From the NCBI GenBank assembly GCA_963776665.1, contig CAVZNQ010000042.1:39428-103427 (forward strand): a DNA stretch of 64,000 nt, given 5' to 3'. Every line of letters starts with the position of its first letter. Position 1 is the first letter of the stretch. This DNA comes from Roseiarcus sp963776665. Lineage in GTDB: Bacteria; Pseudomonadota; Alphaproteobacteria; Rhizobiales; Beijerinckiaceae. Shown in pieces: positions 8,035-14,954 of this stretch. The position numbers and the translations under genes were made by a program. The notes beneath the pieces are model-generated. The model did not search any database and was not told the origin of the DNA. It saw only the letters and a list, made by a program, of their open reading frames with translations.

Positions 8035-9275
8035 GGCCTGAATTCCGCCCTGCCGCCGCCATGCGCGTTCTCCGAACGCGGCGCCCGCTCGCGCCCCTGA
8101 GGCCCTCGCTTGCCGGCTTTGCGATCTCCCGCGCCCGGCCGTCGCGTTTCGGCGGCGGCGCGCCTGCGCGCTTCCTCGCCGGTCGGCGAAATGCGCTCGA
8201 CCGCGATTGTCCGCCCCTTGCGGTCGTGGGTGGCGCTGCGCTCGACGCGCTTACGCGTCGCCGCTGCGTCGGCGGCGATTTCCGCCCGCAGGCGCGACAC
8301 ATGCTTGCGGCGGCGCTCGGGGGTCGACTGCGCCGGCGGCGGGCGCCGCGCCGCGGCCTCGGGGTCGAAGCGCCGCTCCCGTTCCCCGCCGCGCCCGCGC
8401 TGCTCTTTCCGGTCGGGCTTCCGACTTTCGGAGCGTTCGCGGGCCGCGCTCGGCTCTGCGGGCGTCGGCGAAACTTCGCGGGCGATCAGCGGCGCGTCGA
8501 AATCAGCCTGGGCTTCCTTCGCAAGCTTGGCGCCCAGCTGGTCGCGCAACACCCGGGTGCGCACTTCCGCCGCCTCGCCCTCGGCAAGATCGCCGAGCTC
8601 GAAGGGACCGAAGGAGACCCGGATCAGGCGGTTGACCGCAAGCCCGAGGTGCTCCAGCACCTTCTTGATCTCGCGGTTTTTTCCCTCCCGGAGTCCGAGC
8701 GTGATCCAGACGTTCGAGCCCTGCTCGCGATCGAGCTTGGCTTCGATGCCCAGATAGTCGACGCCGTCGACAACGATCCCCCCGCTTAACCGGTCGAGCG
8801 CCGCCTGATCGATGTTCCCGTGCGCGCGCACCCGATAGCGGCGCAGCCAGCCGGTCGACGGCAGCTCGAGCACCCGCGCCAGCCCGCCGTCGTTGGTGAG
8901 CAGCATGAGCCCCTCGGTGTTGATGTCGAGCCGGCCGACCGCGACCACCCGCGGCAGCTCCGGCGGCAGCGCGTCGAAAACGGTCCGCCGCCCCTCCGGA
9001 TCGCGCGCGGTGGTGACGAATCCTCGGGGTTTGTGAAACAGAAAGAGCCGGGTGCGTTCAGCCGCGCCGAGCCGCTCCCCGTCGACGCGCACGTCGTCGG
9101 CGTCGCTGACGTTGAAGGCGGGGCTCGCGAGCACCTCGCCGTTGACGCTCACCCGCCCCGCGGCGATCCAGGCTTCGGCCTCGCGGCGGGAGCAGAGGCC
9201 GGCGCGCGCCATGACCTTGGCGATCCGTTGGCCCTCGCGGACTTGAGAAGCTTCGGCCTTCGTATCGTCGCTCAT
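7809..9275 (-). CDS. rluB: RluB-type 23S rRNA pseudouridine synthase with long Arg-rich tail
   Basis: 488 residues in the uninterrupted frame. An S4 RNA-binding domain comes first (IAKVMARAGLCSRREAEAWI). The RsuA/RluB catalytic domain follows, with VGRLDINTEGLMLLTNDG holding the catalytic Asp and GLREGKNREIKKVLEHLGL. After residue ~270 the protein is an extreme Arg/Glu/Gly-rich disordered tail. RluB converts U2605 in 23S rRNA helix 93. The start ATG at 9275 gives MSDDTKAEASQVREGQRI. The last residues of this frame (after ...RGPRSEF) look out of frame; a one-base insertion near 7891 probably truncates a tail that should continue to 7502. It is divergent from tadA. Confidence 0.88.
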   Translation of the reverse strand: MSDDTKAEASQVREGQRIAKVMARAGLCSRREAEAWIAAGRVSVNGEVLASPAFNVSDADDVRVDGERLGAAERTRLFLFHKPRGFVTTARDPEGRRTVFDALPPELPRVVAVGRLDINTEGLMLLTNDGGLARVLELPSTGWLRRYRVRAHGNIDQAALDRLSGGIVVDGVDYLGIEAKLDREQGSNVWITLGLREGKNREIKKVLEHLGLAVNRLIRVSFGPFELGDLAEGEAAEVRTRVLRDQLGAKLAKEAQADFDAPLIAREVSPTPAEPSAARERSESRKPDRKEQRGRGGERERRFDPEAAARRPPPAQSTPERRRKHVSRLRAEIAADAAATRKRVERSATHDRKGRTIAVERISPTGEEARRRAAAETRRPGAGDRKAGKRGPQGRERAPRSENAHGGGRAEFRPRGESAGKREGGSRERAFDRPQGRKPERSGESRPPRADARDRGPRSEFRAARRKRGEARGRLARARLRSAARPEA

Positions 9276-9411
9276 GCTCGCTTCATTCCGCCGCCGTCCC
9301 GCGCCCGCGTTGCCATCGGCGGCCGCTTGTCCTAAGCCCGAACGCGCCGCGCCGCCATCCGAAAAACGCTTCGGTCCGCAGATCAGGGCGAAGCCGGCGC
9401 AGGGCGCTGCC

Positions 9412-9873
9412 ATGTCGAGCGATGCGGGGAAGGGCGGCGATCCGATGAGCCTCGCCTTCGCCGAGGCGCGGGCGGCGGAACTGCGCGCCGAGGCGCCGAT
9501 CGGCGCTGCGCTGGTTCGAGGCGAGGCCGTTATCGCCAGCGCCGGGAACCGCACCCGCGAGCTCGCCGACCCGACCGCGCACGCCGAAATGCTCGTCATC
9601 CGCGAGGCGGCCGCGAAACTCGGCTCCGAGCGGCTCGCCGGCTGCGATCTCTACGTGACGCTCGAGCCGTGCGCGATGTGCGCGGGCGCGATCTCACATG
9701 CTCGCCTGCGCCGCCTCTACTACGCCGCGCCGGACCCCAAGGGCGGCGCCGTCGATCATGGGGTGCGCTTCTTTCGTCAGCCGACCTGCCACCACGCGCC
9801 CGAAGTCTACGGCGGCCTGCGCGAGGGCGAGGCGGCGGCGATGCTGCGGCGGTTCTTCGCGGCAAGGCGCTGA
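9412..9873 (+). CDS. tadA: tRNA-specific adenosine deaminase
   Basis: 153 residues. The zinc site is HAEM (PTAHAEMLVI) plus PCAMCAGAI, and the glutamate of HAE is the proton shuttle. YYAAPDPKGGAVDHG and the C-terminal LREGEAAAMLRRFFAARR are typical of TadA. The enzyme converts adenosine 34 to inosine in tRNA-Arg(ACG). The start at 9412 (MSSDAGKGGD) is preferred; ATG 9445 (MSLAFAEARAAE) has a better ribosome site (GGGGAAGGG) and may be the real one. It is divergent from rluB with only a short shared upstream region. Confidence 0.92.
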   Translation: MSSDAGKGGDPMSLAFAEARAAELRAEAPIGAALVRGEAVIASAGNRTRELADPTAHAEMLVIREAAAKLGSERLAGCDLYVTLEPCAMCAGAISHARLRRLYYAAPDPKGGAVDHGVRFFRQPTCHHAPEVYGGLREGEAAAMLRRFFAARR

Positions 9874-9992
9874 GGGGCTTTCCATCGCCGCGCATCGACG
9901 CTGGCGAGGGAAGGCGCCGGTTGCCAAGACCTCGGGCGGCGTGAGAGCATTGGGCTCGAGCGATTTTTTCTGCGTTCCTTAAGGGAGGAAGC

Positions 9993-11108
9993 ATGTCCAG
10001 TCCGCCGTTTCGCGCCGACCATGTCGGGAGCTATCTGCGCCCGGAGCGGCTGCGATCGGCGCGCGAACGCTTCGCCGCCGGCCATCTTCCGGCGCAGGAA
10101 CTGCACGCCATCGAGGACGAGTGCATCCGTGATGTCGTGCATGCCCAGGAGAATGTGGGCTTGAAGGGAGTGACCGACGGCGAGTTTCGCCGCACCTTCT
10201 TTCACGTCGATTTTCTGGAGCGGCTGCACGGGATCGAGGTCCGTTACGGCGAGTTCGCGTCGCATTTCAAGAAAAGCGACGGCACGAAGGTTGGTTTCGC
10301 GCCGCCGACCATGCATGTCGACAGCAAGGTGAATTGGGCCGGGCCAATTCAGGGGCCGGACTTCGATTTCCTGAAGTCGGCCACGACCCGCACGCCCAAA
10401 GTGTGCATTCCGGCGCCGTCGATGCTGCATTTCCGCGGCGGGCGCGAGGCGATCAGCGAGACAGTCTATCCGAACCTTGAGGCTTTCTACGCCGATCTGA
10501 CCGCGGCCTACCGCGCCGAGGTCGCCGATCTTGCGGCGCGCGGCCTCCGCTACCTCCAGTTCGACGACACCAATCTCGCCTATCTCTGCGATCCCGAGAT
10601 TCGCGCCCGGACCAAGGCGCGCGGCGACGACCCGGATGCGCTGACCCGCCTCTACTGCCGGCTGATCAACGATTCGATCCGCGACCGGCCGAAGGACATG
10701 ACGGTCTGCGTTCATCTCTGCCGCGGCAATTTCAAGAGCGCGTGGGTCGCGCAGGGCGGCTATGAGCCGGTCGCCGAGATCCTTCTCAACGAGATGAAGA
10801 TCGACGGCTTCTTCCTCGAATATGACGACGAGCGCTCCGGCGACTTCGCGCCGCTGCGGTTTGCGCCGAAAAGCGCGAGCATCGTGCTCGGCCTCATGAG
10901 CTCGAAGCGGGCGCAGGCCGAGTCGAAGGACGAGGTGAAGCGCCGCATCGACGAGGCGGCGAAATACGTGCCCCTCGACCAGTGCGCGCTCTCCCATCAG
11001 TGCGGCTTCTCCTCGACCGCGCACGGCAACGATCTCACGGAGGCCGATCAGTGGATCAAGCTCGCGCGGCTGGTCGAAATCGCCGAAGAGGTCTGGGGCA
11101 AGGCCTGA
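9993..11108 (+). CDS. MetE C-terminal-like (YxjG/YxjH family) methyltransferase
   Basis: 371 residues resembling the C-terminal barrel of cobalamin-independent methionine synthase. It begins FRADHVGSYLRP and contains GLKGVTDGEFRRTFFHVDFL, RYLQFDDTNLAYL and putative zinc ligands in CVHLCRGN and HQCGFSS. Stand-alone proteins of this size (YxjG, YxjH) are thought to make methionine from homocysteine with a methyl donor other than polyglutamyl methyl-folate; the donor here is unknown. A strong ribosome site (AAGGGAGGAAGC) precedes the ATG. No methionine-linked riboswitch is recognisable in the 119-base gap after tadA. Confidence 0.88.
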   Translation: MSSPPFRADHVGSYLRPERLRSARERFAAGHLPAQELHAIEDECIRDVVHAQENVGLKGVTDGEFRRTFFHVDFLERLHGIEVRYGEFASHFKKSDGTKVGFAPPTMHVDSKVNWAGPIQGPDFDFLKSATTRTPKVCIPAPSMLHFRGGREAISETVYPNLEAFYADLTAAYRAEVADLAARGLRYLQFDDTNLAYLCDPEIRARTKARGDDPDALTRLYCRLINDSIRDRPKDMTVCVHLCRGNFKSAWVAQGGYEPVAEILLNEMKIDGFFLEYDDERSGDFAPLRFAPKSASIVLGLMSSKRAQAESKDEVKRRIDEAAKYVPLDQCALSHQCGFSSTAHGNDLTEADQWIKLARLVEIAEEVWGKA

Positions 11109-11212
11109 TCGTCGCTTTGTCTCCCGTTTGGCGGCGTCGGCAAATCCGGCCACGGCCGCGAGAAGGGTTTCGAAGCGCTCTACGGCTTCTCGGCCCTGAA
11201 GACCGTGGCCGC

Positions 11213-11617
11213 GTGGCACGGGTGAAGCGGATCCTCTTGGTCTGCGTGGCCGCGTTGGTGGCGGCGGGCTGCGCGACCCCGCCGGTGGTCAAGCGCGATT
11301 ATCTCGATCAGTCGGCGTGGCGGGGGGCCGCCCTGACCATTCCCGGCCGGCAGATGGTGGTCGACGCCGCCGCCGGCGCGGCTCCGCAGACAGTCACCCT
11401 GATCGACGTCAACGCGCGCGCCGAGGTCGGCGGCAATCCCGAACAGCGCGCCCGCATTCTCGATCGCCGCGTCGAGACCGTGCGTACGGAACTCAGGCGC
11501 AACGGGATCGCGCCCGCCAGCATCGCCGAGTGGCCGGGCGCCGGCCCGGACGGCCTCCAGACCTATCCGCCCGCCGATTTGCAAACCAAGCCGATGGTCG
11601 TCATCGCCCACTATTGA
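11213..11617 (+). CDS. Putative lipoprotein
   Basis: 134 residues, read from GTG at 11213 (VARVKRILLVCVAALVAAGC); GTG 11222 is an alternative. The lipobox is VAAGC. The mature part includes LIDVNARAEVGGNPEQRARILDRRVETVRTEL followed by NGIAPASI. The spacing of charged residues there recalls OmpA-like peptidoglycan-binding segments (the N..R..RA..V pattern), but the domain would be short and this is only a suggestion. It follows the MetE-like gene by about 100 bases on the same strand. Role unknown. Confidence 0.72.
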   Translation: MARVKRILLVCVAALVAAGCATPPVVKRDYLDQSAWRGAALTIPGRQMVVDAAAGAAPQTVTLIDVNARAEVGGNPEQRARILDRRVETVRTELRRNGIAPASIAEWPGAGPDGLQTYPPADLQTKPMVVIAHY

Positions 11618-11681
11618 GCGCGGTCATGCGTGGAGCGTTTGCGTATGGTAGAGGGAATTGCGCTATCGCGCGCCCACGAGC

Positions 11682-11799
11682 CCTCATCCTGAGGAGCGCC
11701 GAAGGCGCGTCTCGAAGGATGGTCCAGAAGACCGCGCGCTTGTTTGGCGCGTGCTGGAGCGTCCTTCGAGACGCCCGTTTGGGGCTCCTCAGGACGAGG
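11682..11799. repeat. Long palindromic intergenic repeat, copy 1
   Basis: Outer arms CCTCATCCTGAGGAGC (11682-11697) and GCTCCTCAGGACGAGG (11784-11799), and inner arms GTCTCGAAGGA (11709-11719) and TCCTTCGAGAC (11762-11772), fold into one 118-base hairpin. The same element occurs just after aroQ. Elements with the CCTCATCCTGAGGAGC core are abundant between genes in Bradyrhizobium and Methylobacterium relatives. Confidence 0.85.
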
Positions 11800-11832
11800 T
11801 CGGCGGGTTGACATATTCAGCGGGGAGCCGCC

Positions 11833-12303
11833 GTGAACCCGATCGTCGTTGTCCTGAACGGACCCAATCTCAACCTGCTCGGCAAGCGCGAGCCCGAAAT
11901 CTACGGCCGCGAGACCCTCGCTGACGTCGAGGCGGATTGCCGGCGCATCGGCAAGGAGCTTGGGCTCGCGATCGAGTTCCATCAGAGCAACCGCGAATAC
12001 GAGATCATCGAATGGATTCACGGCGCCCGCGAGCGCGCCGCGGGCATCGTTATCAATCCCGCCGCGTTCACCCACACCTCGGTCGCCATCCTCGACGCGC
12101 TCAACGCCTTCGCCGGACCGATCATCGAGGTGCACATCTCCAATGTGCACAAGCGCGAGGCTTTCCGGCATCATTCGTTTGTTTCGGCCGTCGCCTCGGG
12201 CGTCATCGTCGGCTGCGGGACGCAAGGCTATGGGTTCGCGCTCCAGCGGCTCGCGAAACTGATCGCCGCCAAGCCGGCGCGAGCCTCCAAGGCCTCGTCC
12301 TGA
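11833..12303 (+). CDS. aroQ: Type II 3-dehydroquinate dehydratase
   Basis: 156 residues, a normal AroQ length. VLNGPNLNLLGKREPEIYG holds the catalytic Tyr and the flexible-lid Arg. HQSNREYEIIEWI, NPAAFTHTSVAI and EVHISNVHKREAFRHHS with the catalytic His are also present. The enzyme dehydrates 3-dehydroquinate to 3-dehydroshikimate in the shikimate pathway; the type II form is a cytosolic dodecamer. The start is GTG at 11833 after GGGGAGCC. The last codons and TGA lie inside a second copy of the palindromic repeat, so the C-terminus ends in repeat-derived residues. Confidence 0.95.
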   Translation: MNPIVVVLNGPNLNLLGKREPEIYGRETLADVEADCRRIGKELGLAIEFHQSNREYEIIEWIHGARERAAGIVINPAAFTHTSVAILDALNAFAGPIIEVHISNVHKREAFRHHSFVSAVASGVIVGCGTQGYGFALQRLAKLIAAKPARASKASS

Positions 12304-12410
12304 GTCCCAGCGAAGCTGGCGTCTCGAAGGACGATCGGGTAGCCGCCAACCGGGAGCGCAGACTTGAGCATCCTTCGAGACGCGCCTTCGGCGCTCCTCA
12401 GGATGAGGCC
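12291..12410. repeat. Long palindromic intergenic repeat, copy 2
   Basis: GGCCTCGTCCTGAG at the left pairs with CTCAGGATGAGGCC at the right (12397-12410), and GTCTCGAAGGA pairs with TCCTTCGAGAC, giving a 120-base foldback. It overlaps the aroQ stop codon and is the same family as the copy at 11682-11799. It may end aroQ transcription. Confidence 0.82.
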
Positions 12411-12440
12411 TCTGCCTGCCAGCTCCCCCAGCGGGCACAG

Positions 12441-13112
12441 CTAGTTCACGATCGCCAGCGCGAAGCCGTCCCAACCCTTGGCGCCGACGGTCTGGATCGC
12501 GGTGGCGCTCAGTCGCGGCTCGCGCGCGATCATCTCGAACATCCGCCGGACGCCGACGACATCCGAATCGGCGCTCCTCGCGTCGACGACCTCGCCGTCG
12601 CGCACCACGTTGTCGACCACGATCGCGGTTCCCCGGCGGGAAAGCCGGAGCGCCCATTCGAGATAGGCGGCGTTGTTCTCCTTGTCGGCGTCGATGAACA
12701 CGAAATCGAACGGGCCGAGCCCCTCGGCCTCGATTTTCGGCAACGTTTCCAGCGCGGCGCCCGTCCTGATCTCGACCTTGCCGCCCAAGCCCGCGTGCGC
12801 GACGTTCCGGCGGGCCACTTCGGCGTGCCTGGCGCTCCATTCGAGGGTGATGAGCCGGCCGTCGTCGGGAAGCGCGCTCGCAAGCCAGATGGTCGAATAG
12901 CCGCCGAGCGTGCCGATCTCGAGCGCCTTCCGCGCCCCCATCATGCGCGCCATGAGATGGATGAGCTTGCCCTGCGGCGCCGATACGTCGATCGACGGCA
13001 GGCCGGCCGCGGCATTGGCTTTCAGCGCGGCTTCGAGGGCGCTATCCCGGCCGACGATCGTCTCGCTGACATAGGCGTCAACGGCTTGCCAGAGATCCCG
13101 GTTCACGGCCAT
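12441..13112 (-). CDS. Class I SAM-dependent O-methyltransferase (CCoAOMT-like)
   Basis: 223 residues. Motif I is LEIGTLGGYSTIWLA, GRLITLEWSARHAEVARRN is motif II, and FDFVFIDADKENN is the metal-site motif typical of the Methyltransf_3 (caffeoyl-CoA/catechol) family, with VVDNVVRDGEV after it. It transfers a methyl group from SAM to a hydroxyl, often metal dependent; the acceptor is unknown. The start ATG 13112 has the strong site GGGAGGGAGCC; the frame upstream is a shadow of cobT. Twenty-five bases separate it from the cobT stop on the same strand. Confidence 0.9.
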   Translation of the reverse strand: MAVNRDLWQAVDAYVSETIVGRDSALEAALKANAAAGLPSIDVSAPQGKLIHLMARMMGARKALEIGTLGGYSTIWLASALPDDGRLITLEWSARHAEVARRNVAHAGLGGKVEIRTGAALETLPKIEAEGLGPFDFVFIDADKENNAAYLEWALRLSRRGTAIVVDNVVRDGEVVDARSADSDVVGVRRMFEMIAREPRLSATAIQTVGAKGWDGFALAIVN

Positions 13113-13137
13113 TGGCTCCCTCCCACGCGCCGCCGGG

Positions 13138-14160
13138 TCATTCCTCTTTTCCCGCCACGCCCGCTTCGGCGAAGGTCGCCATGCCGTTGTGGCAGTTGAC
13201 GGCGGCCTTGACGATTCCGACCGCCAGCGCTGCGCCGGAGCCCTCGCCGAGCCGCATCCCAAGATCGAGCAGCGGCACCTTGCCGATCAGCTTCAGCGCG
13301 TGCCGGTGCGCGCGCTCGGCAGACACATGGGCGGCGAGGCAATGGTCGAGCGCGGAATCGTCGAGAGCAAGCAAGACCGCGGCGGCCGAGCACACCACGA
13401 AGCCGTCGAGCAGGACCGGCGTACGGCGCAGGCGCGCGGCGAGGATCGCGCCTGCGATCGCGGCGATTTCGCGCCCGCCAAGGCGGGCCAGAATCTCCAA
13501 CGGATCGTTGACATGCTGCTTATGGCGCGCGACCGCGGCCCGCACCGCGTCGGCCTTGCGCCTGAGGCCCTCATCGTCAACGCCGGTCCCGCGCCCGACC
13601 CATTCCTCGGCCTCGCCGCCATGGAGCGCGTGATAGACCGCCGCCGCCGCCGTCGTGTTGCCGATGCCCATCTCGCCGAGGACGAGGAGGTCCGGCTCGG
13701 AGGCGAGCGCCTCCATGCCGAAGGCCATCGTCCCCGCGCAGGCCTTCTCGTCGAGCGCCGGCTCCTGGGTGATGTCGCCGGTCGGCTTGTCAAGCGCCAG
13801 TTCGTAGACCTTGAGCGAAAGGTCGAAGGTCTTGCAGATCTGGTTGATCGCCGCGCCGCCGGCGGTGAAATTCGCCACCATCGCCTGGGTGACCGAGGCC
13901 GGAAACGCCGACACCCCCTGGGCGACGACGCCATGGTTGCCGGCGTAGACCGCAACCAGCGGATTGTCGACATGCGGCCGCGCCGATCCCTGCCAGGCGG
14001 CCATCCATTCGGCGATCTCCTCGAGGCGGCCGAGCGCGCCCGCGGGCTTGGTCAGTTGCGCGTCGCGCTCGCGCGCCGCCGCCCGCGCCGCATCGTCTGC
14101 TTTGGGCATCCTGGCGAGCAGCGCGCGGATGTCGTCGAAGGGGCGGGCGGAGGGGGGCAT
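13138..14160 (-). CDS. cobT: Nicotinate-nucleotide--dimethylbenzimidazole phosphoribosyltransferase
   Basis: 340 residues from ATG 14160 (site GAGG eight bases upstream); ATG 14241 would add 27 poorly conserved residues. Family marks are LTKPAGALGRLEEIAEWMA, YAGNHGVVAQGVSAFP, LGEMGIGNTTAAAA, GRGTGVDDEGL and the catalytic Glu in MRLGEGSGAALA. CobT activates dimethylbenzimidazole to alpha-ribazole phosphate for the lower ligand of vitamin B12. It stands alone here with no other cobalamin genes, and no cobalamin riboswitch is recognisable upstream. Confidence 0.95.
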   Translation of the reverse strand: MPPSARPFDDIRALLARMPKADDAARAAARERDAQLTKPAGALGRLEEIAEWMAAWQGSARPHVDNPLVAVYAGNHGVVAQGVSAFPASVTQAMVANFTAGGAAINQICKTFDLSLKVYELALDKPTGDITQEPALDEKACAGTMAFGMEALASEPDLLVLGEMGIGNTTAAAAVYHALHGGEAEEWVGRGTGVDDEGLRRKADAVRAAVARHKQHVNDPLEILARLGGREIAAIAGAILAARLRRTPVLLDGFVVCSAAAVLLALDDSALDHCLAAHVSAERAHRHALKLIGKVPLLDLGMRLGEGSGAALAVGIVKAAVNCHNGMATFAEAGVAGKEE

Positions 14161-14268
14161 GAATTCGGCCTCGAACGCAGGATGGCGCGCCCCTATAGGC
14201 GAAAACCGGTCCGAGGGAAAAGGTCCCGCCAACGTCGCCAACAGCGCCCAAACGCCAATCTTTAAACC

Positions 14269-14284
14269 TTGACAGAACTGTCAA
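14269..14284. promoter_or_regulatory. 16-base palindromic operator candidate
   Basis: TTGACAGAACTGTCAA is a perfect inverted repeat (seven-base arms, two-base centre). It lies between the divergent cobT start (14160) and the small secreted protein (14346), downstream of an AT-rich TTTAAA. Its left arm reads TTGACA, so it may overlap a -35 element, although no good -10 is seen 17 bases on. Size and symmetry fit a dimeric regulator such as MarR or TetR; none is encoded next to it. Confidence 0.5.
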
Positions 14285-14345
14285 TTCCAAGGGAAACTGA
14301 GCGTGTCGAAAAGGGCGTCTATCCGCTCAAGGAAAGGGATCGGAC

Positions 14346-14573
14346 ATGGTGCAGCAACGTGTCATTCGCAAAGCTATCAACGTCAGCGTTATCGGTCTGT
14401 TCGGGTTCGGCCTCCTTGCGGTGGATGCCGCTCCTTCCTTCGCCGGCAATTGCGGTGGCCATTGTCAGGTTATGAAGAGATGCGGCGAGTTGGTAAAGGA
14501 AAAGGGCCTCAAAGGCGCCGCCTACCATAGCGAATTTAACAAGTGCATGACCGACCAGGCGAACTACAAGTAG
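14346..14573 (+). CDS. Small secreted Cys-containing protein
   Basis: 75 residues. An N-terminal signal peptide (IGLFGFGLLAVDAAPSFA) is followed by a mature part of about 42 residues with four cysteines: NCGGHC, RCGELV and KCMTD. These could form two disulfides or bind a metal in the periplasm. The ribosome site is AAGGGA seven bases upstream. No family is recognised. A 16-base palindrome sits 60-75 bases upstream. Its size, signal peptide and site make it a credible gene. Confidence 0.62.
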   Translation: MVQQRVIRKAINVSVIGLFGFGLLAVDAAPSFAGNCGGHCQVMKRCGELVKEKGLKGAAYHSEFNKCMTDQANYK

Positions 14574-14837
14574 CCATTGCCGCTCGATGCGTCGGGGTCG
14601 TCGGCGGCTAGCCGGCGACCCTGCAACCGGTGACTGTGCCGACATGGCGCGCCGACGCGAAACCAGCCAGCGCCGAATATCGTTTTTCCGCAGACAAGCA
14701 AATTCTTGCCAGATGACCGAGCATATGATTTAGTTTTTTCAGAAGGAGGGGAGAGCGGCGGCGTTGGAGCGGGGAAAGAGCTCATCCAGGGGCGCGCCCA
14801 CGCCTCAAACGAGCTAACCCATTGAAGGACATGATAA
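14574..14837. other. Intergenic stretch
   Basis: No gene is supported. It includes an imperfect hairpin near 14605-14630 (GTCGTCGGC ... GCCGGCGAC) without a T-run, which might end transcription of the small secreted protein gene. Nothing else is recognised. Confidence 0.4.
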
Positions 14838-14952
14838 TTCTATTTTGATTTTGTTGCGCCGGATTTGGTATTTGTTGCGGCCGGCTTGGTTTTTGTTGCG
14901 CCGGATTTTGATTTTGTTGCTCGCGGCTTGGATTCGGTTGCGGCTTCCGGCC
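14838..14952. repeat. Degenerate ~22-base tandem repeat after the hybrid kinase
   Basis: Five imperfect units based on TTGATTTTGTTGCGCCGGAT, each 20-24 bases, follow the kinase stop codon. Read on the minus strand in the frame +1 to the kinase, they form an uninterrupted Lys/Ala/Thr/Ser-rich stretch (KSGATKTKPAAT and similar) to a TAG at 14840-14842. This looks like a low-complexity protein tail rather than random intergenic DNA. Confidence 0.6.
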
Positions 14953-14954
14953 GC

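Noticed and set aside
9876..9992. SAM-type riboswitch before the MetE-like gene
   Set aside because: No conserved hairpin set or pseudoknot pattern could be recognised in the 119-base gap.
14161..14345. Cobalamin riboswitch upstream of cobT
   Set aside because: No B12-box-like core was seen; only an unrelated palindrome is present.
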